NCBI RefSeq assembly: GCF_018130165.1
Contig: NZ_JAFCLZ010000032.1
Coordinates: 1 to 64,000, forward strand
Direction of reading: 5' to 3'
Length of the DNA stretch: 64,000 nt
From: Bradyrhizobium sp. JYMT SZCCT0180
GTDB taxonomy: Bacteria > Pseudomonadota > Alphaproteobacteria > Rhizobiales > Xanthobacteraceae
Position numbers and translations under genes: made by a program. This document shows, in pieces, positions 18,095 through 27,210 of this stretch. The notes beneath the pieces were generated by a model. It worked only from the letters and a program-made list of their open reading frames with translations, had not been told where the DNA came from and searched no databases. How positions within the stretch are numbered: the stretch's first letter is position 1; every line of letters begins with the position of its first letter.

Positions 18095-18390
18095 TGTGGT
18101 CCTGGCGCCCGTAACGGCGTCAAGCTCTGAAGAAGCTAACGCTTCCGAGGGGTGACGGTGGCAATAGAGGCCGTCTCACCGGGGAGAGCGCGCTATAAGC
18201 CGTAAAGCCACTGCGCAGGGAATGTCGGATGTTCTCCGCTGCCCTGTATGCTCGTGTGCAGCTTTCTTGCGCTATTCGCACACGAGACCGCGGGTGCAGC
18301 GCGCATCCGGCATTCCCTGCGCCCTCTGGATTCGGGGGGGCGAAGATTACCTGCAAACCTCGGGCGCAATGCGTCGCGAGATCGCGGACG
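18095..18390. repeat. Structured repeat element with an 18-bp outer stem
   Basis: The core is a large stem-loop. GCGCAGGGAATGTCGGAT (18213-18230) pairs with ATCCGGCATTCCCTGCGC (18305-18322) over 18 positions with a single G-U wobble. Inside it CTCGTGTGC (18251-18259) pairs exactly with GCACACGAG (18278-18286). Flanking runs such as GTGTGGTCCTGGCGCCCGTAACGGCGTCAAG resemble, from memory, a repeat scattered through Bradyrhizobium genomes. Wobble-only change in the stem suggests selection at the RNA level, but no transcript is shown. Confidence 0.6.
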
Positions 18391-18402
18391 CACATTCAGC
18401 TG

Positions 18403-18545
18403 TCATCGCCCGGCATAGCCGTTCGAAGAACGGCGTCGCTTCCGCTCCGCCTATGACCGGGCGACCCAGTATCCCAGAGACGCCGGTGATAGAGAACCGA
18501 GAAGCCGCGGCGTACTGGATCACCCGCCTTCGCGGGTGACGACAG
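18403..18545. repeat. Second palindromic repeat, family F
   Basis: It contains GTCATCGCCCGG/CCGGGCGAC arms and, at 18520-18539, TCACCCGC-CTTC-GCGGGTGA, a perfect 8-bp hairpin. It directly follows the structured element and has no coding potential. Confidence 0.55.
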
Positions 18546-18708
18546 CGGGGGGTGGAGCGACACCATCGCAAACGCGCCGCACAAACTGCGACGCATGGCC
18601 GCCACCCGGCCATCCGCCCACCCTCCGCATCATCTTCGGGCATGACGTCCGGAATTTCCTCCGCTAACCTCCCTGCCAACAAGACCAAAATGTCCGGGGA
18701 GGACAAGC

Positions 18709-19863
18709 GTGCATAGAGGGCGTGTGGTATTCGGCGCCATGGATGAGGTCGTGTTCGGGCGGCCGGCATCCGAGGTGATCGTCGAGCAGATGGACCGGCT
18801 CGGCGCGGTCAGAGCGTTCCTGATGGTCAGCGGTACGCTCAACCGCGAGACCGACGTGATCAGGAACATTCGCGAGATGCTGGGGCCGCGCTGCGTCGCG
18901 ACCTTCGACGCGATGCCCGCCCATACGCCGCGCGCGGCCGTGATCGCGGCCACCGAACAGGCCCGCGTCGCCAAGGCGGACCTCATCGTCACCATCGGCG
19001 GCGGTTCGATCACCGACGGCGCCAAGGCGGTGCAGCTCTGCCTCGCCAATGACATCACGACCGTCGAAGGCATCGACAAAATAAGGGCCGTTGCCGGCGC
19101 GCCGCCACCGATGAACCCGCCGACGGTGCGCCAGATCAGCGTGCCGACGACGATCGCCGGCGGCGAATTCACCGCCAACGCCGGCGTTACCAATGAGCGG
19201 ACCAAGGTCAAGGAAGCGCTGCGCCACCGGCTGGTGATGCCGCGCGCCGTGATCCTCGATCCCGCGATCGGCCTGCACACGCCGGAATGGCTATGGCTCT
19301 CGACCGGGATCCGCGCCGTCGACCATTGCGTCGAGGGCATCTGCGCGCGCGAGGCGCATCCCTATGCCGACGCCCAGGCGCTGAAGGGACTGTCACTGCT
19401 GGCGCAGGCGTTGCCGCGGGTGAAGGCCGATGGCCGCGATCTCGACGCGCGGATGGATTGCCAGATCGGGACCTGGCTCTCGACCGGCCCCTTGGCCGCG
19501 GGCGTGCCGATGGGCGCCAGCCACGGCATCGGCTATGTGCTCGGCGCCGAGTTCGGCGTGCCGCACGGCCATACGTCGTGCGTGATGCTCCCCTCCGTGA
19601 TGCGCTGGAACATATCCGTCAATGCCGAGCGCCAGGCGCTGGTATCAGCCGCGATGGGGCATCCGGGCAAGGACGCCAGCGAAGTGCTCGATAAATTCAT
19701 TGGCGGCCTCGGCATGCCGCGCAGCCTGCGCGAAGTCAAAGTCGGGCCTGAGCATTTCGACCGCATCGCGCAGCAGGCGATGGCGACACCGTGGGTGCCG
19801 CGCAATCCGCGCAAGATTGAAGGGCCGGCACAGGTCCGCGAAATTCTCGAACTGGCTGCCTAG
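18709..19863 (+). CDS. Iron-containing alcohol dehydrogenase family protein (maleylacetate-reductase-like)
   Basis: A 384-residue protein of the group III Fe-alcohol dehydrogenase fold. The nucleotide site IGGGSITDGAK lies near residues 96-106. PTTIAGGEFTANAGVTN and the metal-binding region AVDHCVEGI ... SHGIGYVLGAEFGVPHGHTSCVMLP, with several His, follow. The length and the PTTxxGxE stretch fit the maleylacetate-reductase-like branch, which reduces or oxidises using NAD(H) and a divalent metal. It starts with GTG behind GGGGAGGA. Only 17 bases separate it from the acyl-CoA synthetase, so they form an operon. A joint role in converting an imported alcohol or keto compound to a CoA thioester is inferred. 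Confidence 0.85.
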   Translation: MHRGRVVFGAMDEVVFGRPASEVIVEQMDRLGAVRAFLMVSGTLNRETDVIRNIREMLGPRCVATFDAMPAHTPRAAVIAATEQARVAKADLIVTIGGGSITDGAKAVQLCLANDITTVEGIDKIRAVAGAPPPMNPPTVRQISVPTTIAGGEFTANAGVTNERTKVKEALRHRLVMPRAVILDPAIGLHTPEWLWLSTGIRAVDHCVEGICAREAHPYADAQALKGLSLLAQALPRVKADGRDLDARMDCQIGTWLSTGPLAAGVPMGASHGIGYVLGAEFGVPHGHTSCVMLPSVMRWNISVNAERQALVSAAMGHPGKDASEVLDKFIGGLGMPRSLREVKVGPEHFDRIAQQAMATPWVPRNPRKIEGPAQVREILELAA

Positions 19864-19880
19864 GGAGAACAGAGCAACAA

Positions 19881-21431
19881 ATGTACACCGGCAAGCATGC
19901 AAAACTTCGCCCGCTGCAGCCCGCCTTCATCATGGCCGGCACCGGCGAGACCGTCACCTATCGCGAACTCGACGCGCGCTCCAACCGGCTGGCGCATCTG
20001 TTCCGTCAACGCGGCCTGAAGCGGCTCGACCACTATTCGATCTTCATGGAGAACAACAGCCGCTATCTCGAAGCCTGCGGCGCCGGCGAACGCTCGGGCC
20101 TCTATTACACCTGCGTGAACTCGTACCTCACCGCGAGCGAGCTCGCCTACATCCTGACCAACAGCCAGTCGCGCATCCTGATCACATCAAGGGAAAAACT
20201 CGATGTCGCGCGCGAGGCGTTGCAGGAATGTCCGCAGGTCGAGCTTTGCATCGTCGCCGATGGTGAGGGCGAAAGCGACCGCATCGTCGGCCTGCTGGAC
20301 GTAACGGCGGGATTGCCGCACACGCCGATATCGGATGAATGCGTCGGCACCGCGATGCTCTATTCGTCAGGCACGACCGGCCGGCCGAAGGGGATTCTGC
20401 GCCCGCTGCCGGAACTGCCGGCCGATCAGAATTTGCCGCTGTTCGATTTCCTGGTGAAGATCTGGCAATACCGCGAGGGCATGATCTACCTGTCGCCCGC
20501 GCCGCTCTACCACTCGGCGCCGCAGGCCGCCGTCAACCTGACGATCAAGATGGGCGGCACCGCCATCATCATGGAAAAGTTCGATCCCGAACATTACCTT
20601 TCGCTGGTCCCCAAATGGGGCATCACGCACACCCAGCTGGTGCCGACGATGTTCTCGCGGATGCTGAAGCTGCCGGAGGAGGTGCGCACGCGATACGATC
20701 TCTCCTCGCTCGATATCGCGATCCATGCCGCCGCCCCCTGCCCCGCGGCGGTCAAGGACGACATCATCAAATGGTGGGGACCGATCATCCACGAATATTA
20801 CGGCGCCACCGAAGGGCTCGGCTTCACCTCCTGCAACAGCCAGGAATGGCTGGCCCATCGCGGCACCGTCGGCAGGGTGCTGCTCGGCGATCTGCATATT
20901 CTCGACGAGAACATGCAGGCCGTTCCCGTCGGCACGCCGGGCACGGTGTGGTTCAAGACCGCGACCCCGTTCGAGTATTTCGGCGATCCGGCCAAGACCA
21001 AGGAGGCGCGCTCGGCGGACGGCAGCATGAGCACGGTGGGCGATGTCGGCTATGTCGACAATGACGGCTTCCTCTATCTCACCGACCGCGCGACGTTCAT
21101 GATCATCTCCGGCGGCGTCAACATCTACCCGCAGGAATGCGAGAATCTGCTGATCACCCATCCCAAGATCGCCGACGCCGCGGTGTTCGGCGTCCCCAAT
21201 CCGGATCTCGGCGAGGAAGTGAAGGCGGTGGTGCAGCCGATGCCCGGCGTTGCGCCGGGACCGGACCTCGCGGAGGAACTGATCGCGTTCTGCAGCCAGT
21301 CGCTGTCGCGCCAGAAAGTGCCGCGCTCGATCGACTTCGAGAAGGAATTGCCACGGCTGCCCACCGGCAAGCTCTACAAGCGCCTGCTGCGCGACCGCTA
21401 TTGGGGCAACAAGACCTCGCGGATCGTGTGA
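19881..21431 (+). CDS. AMP-dependent acyl-CoA synthetase
   Basis: A 516-residue ATP-dependent CoA ligase of the ANL superfamily. The phosphate-binding motif YSSGTTGRPKG is at residues 161-171. The A5 motif EYYGATEGLG, the hinge region YLTDRATFMIISGGVNIYPQE and the C-terminal catalytic lysine motif PRLPTGKLYKR are all present. The enzyme makes an acyl-adenylate and then the CoA ester. The substrate could be a fatty, aromatic or branched acid. The neighbouring oligopeptide-type importer and dehydrogenase suggest an imported compound is activated here. AGGGAGAAC lies before the ATG. About 250 bases follow before the importer operon. Confidence 0.92.
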   Translation: MYTGKHAKLRPLQPAFIMAGTGETVTYRELDARSNRLAHLFRQRGLKRLDHYSIFMENNSRYLEACGAGERSGLYYTCVNSYLTASELAYILTNSQSRILITSREKLDVAREALQECPQVELCIVADGEGESDRIVGLLDVTAGLPHTPISDECVGTAMLYSSGTTGRPKGILRPLPELPADQNLPLFDFLVKIWQYREGMIYLSPAPLYHSAPQAAVNLTIKMGGTAIIMEKFDPEHYLSLVPKWGITHTQLVPTMFSRMLKLPEEVRTRYDLSSLDIAIHAAAPCPAAVKDDIIKWWGPIIHEYYGATEGLGFTSCNSQEWLAHRGTVGRVLLGDLHILDENMQAVPVGTPGTVWFKTATPFEYFGDPAKTKEARSADGSMSTVGDVGYVDNDGFLYLTDRATFMIISGGVNIYPQECENLLITHPKIADAAVFGVPNPDLGEEVKAVVQPMPGVAPGPDLAEELIAFCSQSLSRQKVPRSIDFEKELPRLPTGKLYKRLLRDRYWGNKTSRIV

Positions 21432-21682
21432 GCACGGATTGCGTGAACGCTCGGGTGAGGCAATATGGCGCGATCATCTTGTGTGCGTCGCAACGACGCC
21501 GGCAATTGCTCAGCCATTTCCGCGCAAATCGCCGCAAAAGTCGGGCCAGTTCCGCCATGCGGAGTTTCAGTAGTTCGAATTGCCAACCTCCACACGGCCT
21601 TGGCCGGTTGCCCGGCAGGATGGTCATGCTATCGTCGGCGGCAATCGGCCATTGAGACCGAACATTCTCGGGAGGGGACACC

Positions 21683-23278
21683 ATGCGGAGCGTGCGAACG
21701 CTTGCCGTCGCGGCGTTGTTATTGCTGCCGGCCTACCATGTTGCATCGGCGGGCGAGCCCAAGCAGGGCGGCATCCTCAAGGTCTACCACCGCGACAGCC
21801 CGGCCAGCGCCTCGATCCACGAGGAGGCGACCTATTCGGTCAACATTCCCTTCATGCCGGTTTTCAACAACCTCGTGATCTACAAGCAGGACGTCCCGCA
21901 GAACTCCATGGAGTCGATCGTCCCTGACCTCGCGGAGAGCTGGGCCTGGAGCGGCGACAAGAAGAAACTCACCTTCAAGCTGCGGCAGGGCGTCAAATGG
22001 CACGACGGCAAGCCGTTCACCTCCGCCGACGTCAAATGCACCTTCGACATGCTGATGGGCAAGTCGCAGCAGAAGTTCCGCAAGAACCCGCGCAAATCCT
22101 GGTACGACGAGGTCGTCGACGTCACCACGTCAGGCGATTTCGAGGCGTCGTTCAACCTGAAACGGCCGCAGCCGGCGCTGCTGGCGCTGCTCGCCTCCGG
22201 CTATACACCGGTCTATCCCTGCCACGTCTCGCCCGGCGACATGCGCACCAAGCCGACCGGCACCGGCCCGTTCAAATTCGTCGAGTTCAAGGCCAATGAA
22301 TCGATCAAGCTGACGCGCAACCCGGATTACTGGAAGAAGGGCCTGCCGCATCTCGACGGCATGGAATTCACCATCATCACCAACCGGTCGACCGCCATCC
22401 TCGGCTTTATCTCCGGCCAGTTCGACATGACCTTCCCCACCGAAGTGTCGATACCGCTGCTCAAGGACGTCAAGAAGCAGTCTCCGAACGCCGTGTGCGT
22501 CGTCGAACCGATCAACGTCTCGACCAACATCATCGTCAATTCGTCCTCACCGCCGTTTGACAGCCTGGATATCCGCCGCGCGATGGCGCTGGCGATCGAC
22601 CGCAAGGCGTTCATCTCGATCCTGTTCGAGGGACAGGCGGATATCGGCGGCACCATGCTTCCCGCCCCGGGCGGGCTGTGGGCGATGCCGAAAGAGATGC
22701 TGGAGACGATCCCGGGCTACGGCCCCGACATCAACGCCAACCGGGAAGAAGCCCGCAAGCTGATGCAGAAGGCGGGCTTCGGGCCGGACAAGCGGCTCGC
22801 GGTCAAAGTCGCCACGCGCAACATTCCGATCTATCGCGACCCCGCCATCATCCTGATCGATCAGCTCAAGAGCATCTATATCGACGGCGAGCTTGACGTG
22901 GTCGAGACGGCGAACTGGTTCTCGAAAGTCGCGCGCAAGGATTACGCGCTCGGCCTCAATTTGACCGGCAATGCCGTCGACGATCCCGACCAGTCGTTCT
23001 ACGAGAACTATTCCTGCGGCTCGGAGCGCAACTACACCAACTACTGCAACAAGGACATCGAAAAGCTGTTCGGCGAGCAGTCCCAGGAAACCGACGTCGC
23101 CAAGCGCAAGAAAATCGTCTGGGAGATCGACAAGAAGCTGCAGGAGGATGTCGCCCGCCCGATCATCTACCACGGCCGCTCGGGTTCCTGCTGGCAGCCC
23201 TACGTCAAGGGCATCACCATCATGGTGAACAGCTCCTATAACGGCTATCGTTACGAAGACGTATGGCTGGACAAGTAA
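21683..23278 (+). CDS. Dpp/Opp-type ABC transporter substrate-binding protein
   Basis: A 531-residue periplasmic binding protein of the SBP_bac_5 family. A signal peptide of 23 residues ends ASA-GE. The mature domain has EDARWTFKLR-like KKLTFKLRQGVKWHDGKPF and the signature GTGPFKFVEFKANESIKL. These proteins bind peptides, nickel, opines, sugars or other medium-sized ligands. GGGAGGGG lies five bases before the ATG. It leads a complete five-gene importer (binding protein, two permeases, two ATPases). The adjoining CoA ligase and dehydrogenase argue that the ligand is catabolic rather than a metal, but the ligand is not determined. Confidence 0.93.
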   Translation: MRSVRTLAVAALLLLPAYHVASAGEPKQGGILKVYHRDSPASASIHEEATYSVNIPFMPVFNNLVIYKQDVPQNSMESIVPDLAESWAWSGDKKKLTFKLRQGVKWHDGKPFTSADVKCTFDMLMGKSQQKFRKNPRKSWYDEVVDVTTSGDFEASFNLKRPQPALLALLASGYTPVYPCHVSPGDMRTKPTGTGPFKFVEFKANESIKLTRNPDYWKKGLPHLDGMEFTIITNRSTAILGFISGQFDMTFPTEVSIPLLKDVKKQSPNAVCVVEPINVSTNIIVNSSSPPFDSLDIRRAMALAIDRKAFISILFEGQADIGGTMLPAPGGLWAMPKEMLETIPGYGPDINANREEARKLMQKAGFGPDKRLAVKVATRNIPIYRDPAIILIDQLKSIYIDGELDVVETANWFSKVARKDYALGLNLTGNAVDDPDQSFYENYSCGSERNYTNYCNKDIEKLFGEQSQETDVAKRKKIVWEIDKKLQEDVARPIIYHGRSGSCWQPYVKGITIMVNSSYNGYRYEDVWLDK

Positions 23279-23317
23279 CGTCCGCCATTACGTCGGCCGG
23301 CCAGGGAGAATAGCCAG

Positions 23318-24265
23318 GTGTTTGCTTATATCGTGCGACGCCTCGCGTTGATGTTCGTGACCCTGATCGGGATCTCGATCATCATCTTCGTGCTGTTGCG
23401 CGTCGTTCCCGGCAATATCGTCGACATCCTGTTCGACGCGGCCGGGTTCGTCGATCCCGCCGACAAGGCCAATCTGGAAAAGGAACTCGGCCTCAGCGAC
23501 CCGATCGTGGTGCAGTATTTCCGTTGGATCGGCGGGTTGCTGCACGGCGATCTCGGCTATTCCTATGTGTCGGAAAAACCGGCGCTGCAGGAGATCCTGC
23601 CGCGGATTCCGATCACGGCGCGGCTGGCGGGGCTGGCGCTATTGTTCTCCGCAGCGATCGGCATTCCCCTCGGGGTCATCAGCGCCGTTCATCAGGGCAC
23701 AAGGCTCGATTACGCCTTGCGCATCGTCAGCCTGAGCGGGCTGTCGCTGCCCTCGTTCTGGCTCGGACTATTGATCCTGATGGCGTCGGTTTCGATGTTC
23801 GGAACCATGCCGATCTTCAACCCCAATCCGAAAACCTGGACCGAAGCGATCGCCATCTACGCCGTGCCGGCGATGGCGGTCGGCTTTCGCAGCGCCGCGC
23901 TGACGATGCGCATCACGCGCTCCTCGATGCTGGAAATCCTGCGCCAGGATTTCATTCGCACCGCACGCGCCAAGGGCGCCTCGGAAAATTCGGTCAACTA
24001 CCGCCATGCGCTGAAAAACGCCATCCTGCCCGTCATCACCGTGATCGGCATCGAGGCCGCCTTCCTGATCGGCGGGCTGATCGTCACCGAAACCGTATTC
24101 AACATCCCGGGCATCGCCCGCTTCCTGGTCGAGGCGCTGCGCTGGCGCGACTATCCGATCGTGCAGAACCTCGTGATGCTGATCGCGGTGGTGGTCGTGT
24201 TCGCAAACTTCACCGTCGACCTGCTGTATGCCGCGATCGATCCGCGCATCCGGTACGGGGATTAG
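23318..24265 (+). CDS. ABC transporter permease, DppB type
   Basis: A 315-residue inner-membrane permease with about six membrane segments. The N-terminus FAYIVRRLALMFVTLIGISI is the characteristic DppB/OppB start. The cytoplasmic EAA loop (ARAKGASENSVNYRHALKNA) contacts the ATPases. GTG start 39 bases after the binding-protein gene. Partner of the following DppC-type permease. Confidence 0.93.
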   Translation: MFAYIVRRLALMFVTLIGISIIIFVLLRVVPGNIVDILFDAAGFVDPADKANLEKELGLSDPIVVQYFRWIGGLLHGDLGYSYVSEKPALQEILPRIPITARLAGLALLFSAAIGIPLGVISAVHQGTRLDYALRIVSLSGLSLPSFWLGLLILMASVSMFGTMPIFNPNPKTWTEAIAIYAVPAMAVGFRSAALTMRITRSSMLEILRQDFIRTARAKGASENSVNYRHALKNAILPVITVIGIEAAFLIGGLIVTETVFNIPGIARFLVEALRWRDYPIVQNLVMLIAVVVVFANFTVDLLYAAIDPRIRYGD

Positions 24266-24276
24266 GAGATTCAGGT

Positions 24277-25170
24277 TTGGCTGTAGTCAATTACGATAGC
24301 GAACTGAAACGCGCCGGCGCCCATTCGACGCATGGCTGGCGCCGGCTGACGTTTCTCGCGCAACGCTACATGCTCGGCACCATCGGCCTCTTCATCATGG
24401 TGATGTTCGTCTGGGTGGCGATATCGGCCGATCTGATCTGCCGCTTCAGCCCGCTCAGCGTCGATTCCACCCACCGGCTGGCGGCGCCCGATGCCGTGCA
24501 TTGGCTGGGCACCGATTCATTCGGCCGCGATGTCTGGAGCCGGATCGTCCATGGCGCCCGGATTTCGCTGGCCGTCGGCATCGGCGCCACGCTGCTGGGC
24601 TCGACGCTCGGCGTCATCGTCGGCCTCGTCTCCGGCTATCTCTCGGGCTGGGTCGATTTGCTGTTCCAGCGCGTGACCGACATTCTGCAGGCCCTCCCGC
24701 TGCTGGTGCTGGCGCTGGTGATGACGGCGGCCCTGGGGCCGTCGCTGCCGAACGTCATCATCGCAATCGCGATCCCGCTGATACCGACGGTGGCCCGGGT
24801 GATCCGCGCCAACACGCTGGCTTTGCGCGAACTGCCGTTCGTCGAGGCCGCCAAGTCGATCGGCATGAGCGAGACGCGCATTGCCATCCGCCACGTGCTG
24901 CCGAACACACTGGCGCCGCTGATCGTGCTGGCGACCGCGCAGCTCGGCTCCACCATCCTCACCGAAGCCTCGCTGTCGTTCCTTGGCCTCGGCATTCCCG
25001 AACCCTACCCGTCATGGGGCCGCATGCTGTCGGAATCGGCGGCGGAATATGTCCGCACCGCGCCGTGGCTGGTGATCTTCCCCGGCGTCGCGATCAGCCT
25101 TGCGGTGTTCGGCACCAATCTGTTCGGCGACGCGCTGCGCGACATCCTCGACCCGAGGCAGCGCGGCTGA
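24277..25170 (+). CDS. ABC transporter permease, DppC type
   Basis: A 297-residue second permease of the peptide-type importer. After a cytoplasmic N-terminus and TM1 (LGTIGLFIMVMFVWVAIS) come the DppC motif HWLGTDSFGRDVWSRIVHGARIS and the EAA loop (AAKSIGMSETRIAIRHVLPN). I place the start at the TTG at 24277. AGGAG lies just upstream, and the reading matches normal family length. Any longer upstream reading would run through the previous gene in another frame. Its stop overlaps the next start (TGATG). Confidence 0.92.
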   Translation: MAVVNYDSELKRAGAHSTHGWRRLTFLAQRYMLGTIGLFIMVMFVWVAISADLICRFSPLSVDSTHRLAAPDAVHWLGTDSFGRDVWSRIVHGARISLAVGIGATLLGSTLGVIVGLVSGYLSGWVDLLFQRVTDILQALPLLVLALVMTAALGPSLPNVIIAIAIPLIPTVARVIRANTLALRELPFVEAAKSIGMSETRIAIRHVLPNTLAPLIVLATAQLGSTILTEASLSFLGLGIPEPYPSWGRMLSESAAEYVRTAPWLVIFPGVAISLAVFGTNLFGDALRDILDPRQRG

Positions 25171-26183
25171 TGACGCTGGCACGGGCGGATGAGATGGTTC
25201 TCGATGTGAAGAACCTGCAGACAGTGTTCTTCACCAATTCGGGCCTGTTCCGGGCAGTCGACGACGTGTCGTTCCACGTCCGCCGCGGCGAGACGCTGGC
25301 GATCGTCGGCGAATCCGGCTGCGGCAAGAGCGTCAGCGCACTCTCGATCATGCGGCTGGTGCCGGATCCGCCGGGCCGGATCGTCGGCGGCTCGGTGACG
25401 CTCGAGGGCACTGATTTACTCGGCATCGATGAAGCCGACATGCGCAAGATTCGCGGCAACCGGATGTCGATGATCTTTCAGGAGCCGATGACCTCGCTCA
25501 ATCCGGTGATGCGGATCGGCGACCAGATCACCGAGGTGGTGCGCCTGCACCAGGACATGACGGCGAAGGAAGCGTGGGCGAAAGCGGTCGAAATGCTGCG
25601 CCTCGTCCGGATTCCCGAACCAGAGCGCCGTGCGCATGAATATCCGCACCAGCTTTCCGGCGGCATGCGCCAGCGCGCCATGATCGCGATGGCGCTGGCG
25701 TGCCGGCCGGCGCTGTTGATCGCGGACGAGCCGACCACCGCGCTTGACGTCACGATCCAGGCGCAAATCCTGGCGCTGATCGTCGACCTGCAAAAGACGC
25801 TCGGCACCGGACTGATCCTGATCACCCACGACCTCGGCGTGGTCGCCCAGACCGCGCAGCGCGTCATCGTGATGTATGCCGGCAAGAAGGTCGAGGAAGC
25901 GACCGTCGAGGCGCTGTTCGAGAATCCGCGGCATCCCTACACCCGCGGCCTGATGGCCTCGATGCCGGCGGTGATTTCGCTCGGCGCCAAAGAGGATGTC
26001 AGGTTGAACGAAATTCCCGGCATGGTGCCGTCGCTGACCAATCTGCCGCCGGGCTGCGCCTTTGCGCCGCGTTGTCCGTTCGCGATCGACCGCTGCCGCG
26101 CCGAGTATCCGCCGCTGATGGATTTCGGCGACAATCATTTTGCGGCGTGCTGGCGCGCGGCGGAAATGGTGGCCGCGATATGA
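25170..26183 (+). CDS. ABC transporter ATPase, DppD type
   Basis: A 337-residue ATP-binding subunit with Walker A GESGCGKS, signature LSGGMRQR, Walker B LLIADEPTTALD and the switch His in ITHDLG. The C-terminal extension with the oligopeptide-transporter cysteine region (GCAFAPRCPFAIDRC) marks it as the D/F class. That Cys-rich motif may carry an iron-sulfur cluster in some relatives. The start at 25170 overlaps the permease stop by one base (TGATG). Confidence 0.93.
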   Translation: MTLARADEMVLDVKNLQTVFFTNSGLFRAVDDVSFHVRRGETLAIVGESGCGKSVSALSIMRLVPDPPGRIVGGSVTLEGTDLLGIDEADMRKIRGNRMSMIFQEPMTSLNPVMRIGDQITEVVRLHQDMTAKEAWAKAVEMLRLVRIPEPERRAHEYPHQLSGGMRQRAMIAMALACRPALLIADEPTTALDVTIQAQILALIVDLQKTLGTGLILITHDLGVVAQTAQRVIVMYAGKKVEEATVEALFENPRHPYTRGLMASMPAVISLGAKEDVRLNEIPGMVPSLTNLPPGCAFAPRCPFAIDRCRAEYPPLMDFGDNHFAACWRAAEMVAAI

Positions 26184-27172
26184 CCGACGGAGCGCCCCTC
26201 CTGGAGGTTACCGACCTCGTCAAGCATTACCCGGTGCGCGGCGGCATCCTGCGCCGACGCATCGGCACCGTGCACTCGGTCGACGGCGTCAGCTTCTCGG
26301 TGGGTAAAGGCGAGACGCTCGGACTGGTCGGCGAATCCGGCTGCGGCAAGTCGACCGTGGCGCGCAGCGTGTTGCGGCTGGTGGAACCGACCAGCGGCGC
26401 CATCAAGCTCAACGGCACTGACATCACCAACCTCAGCAAGACGGATCTGCGACCGCATCGACGCTCGATGCAGATCGTATTCCAGGATCCGTTCGCTTCG
26501 CTCAATCCGCGCATGACCGCCGGCGAGATCGTCGGCGAACCGCTCGGCGTGCATGGCCTCGCCACCGGACGCGCGCAGCAGGAGCGGGTCGCCGAACTGT
26601 TCGCCCAGGTCGGCCTGCGCGCGGACCAGATGAAGAACTATCCGCATCAGTTCTCCGGCGGCCAGCGGCAGCGCATCTGCATCGCCCGCGCACTGTCGCT
26701 CGGGCCGAGCCTGATCGTGTGCGACGAGCCGGTATCCGCGCTCGACGTCTCGATCCAGGCGCAGGTGATCAATCTCTTGATCGACCTGCAGCGCAAGAAC
26801 AATTTTTCATATTTGTTCATCGCCCATGACCTCGCCGTGGTCGCCCATATCAGCCACCGCGTCGCCGTGATGTATCTCGGGCGCATCGTCGAGATCGCGG
26901 ACAAGACCGAGCTGTTCGCCAACCCGCGCCATCCCTATACGCAGGCGCTGCTGGCCTCGGTGCCGGTCGCCAACCCGAAGGCGAAGAAGCTCGCCCCCAT
27001 GATCGACGGCGACGTGCCGAGCCCGATCAACCCGCCGTCGGGCTGCGCCTTCCACACCCGCTGCCGTTACGTGATGGATCGCTGCAAGGTGGAACGGCCA
27101 ACGCTGCTTGATGCCGGCGCGCGGCATGAGGTGGCGTGCTGGCTCAATGAGGGGACGGGGCGGGCGGAGTAA
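26180..27172 (+). CDS. ABC transporter ATPase, DppF type
   Basis: A 330-residue second ATP-binding subunit. Walker A GESGCGKS, signature FSGGQRQR, Walker B LIVCDEPVSALD, and the C-terminal Cys-containing motif GCAFHTRCRYVMDRC. The ATGA overlap with the upstream ATPase fixes the start and indicates translational coupling. It ends the importer operon and is followed at once by a perfect hairpin at 27178. Confidence 0.94.
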   Translation: MTDGAPLLEVTDLVKHYPVRGGILRRRIGTVHSVDGVSFSVGKGETLGLVGESGCGKSTVARSVLRLVEPTSGAIKLNGTDITNLSKTDLRPHRRSMQIVFQDPFASLNPRMTAGEIVGEPLGVHGLATGRAQQERVAELFAQVGLRADQMKNYPHQFSGGQRQRICIARALSLGPSLIVCDEPVSALDVSIQAQVINLLIDLQRKNNFSYLFIAHDLAVVAHISHRVAVMYLGRIVEIADKTELFANPRHPYTQALLASVPVANPKAKKLAPMIDGDVPSPINPPSGCAFHTRCRYVMDRCKVERPTLLDAGARHEVACWLNEGTGRAE

Positions 27173-27177
27173 AATCT

Positions 27178-27209
27178 ATCGTCGTCCCGGCGAACGCCGG
27201 GACGACGAT
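27178..27209. terminator. Perfect hairpin between convergent genes (family A half-element)
   Basis: ATCGTCGTCCCGGCG (27178-27192) pairs exactly with CGCCGGGACGACGAT (27195-27209) across AA. It is one arm of the family A palindrome standing alone. It fills the 38 bases between the DppF-type gene and the convergent carboxylase gene, where a two-way terminator is expected. There is no strong T-run, so it is not a textbook intrinsic terminator. Confidence 0.55.
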
Positions 27210-27210
27210 G

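Larger units (their letters stand above)
17762..18708. other. Repeat-rich intergenic region, 947 bases
   Basis: I find no gene with a ribosome site, codon pattern or recognisable protein. From 17880 to 18000 the DNA is AT-rich, unlike its surroundings. From 18095 onward it consists of repeat-like, self-complementary sequence (18095-18390 and 18403-18545). The last ~50 bases hold the leader and the GGGGAGGA site of the Fe-alcohol dehydrogenase gene. Confidence 0.6.

Noticed and set aside
18222..18539. Small open frames in the repeat-rich region
   Set aside because: They are formed by the structured repeat itself, have no ribosome sites, and resemble spurious annotations often seen in such repeats.
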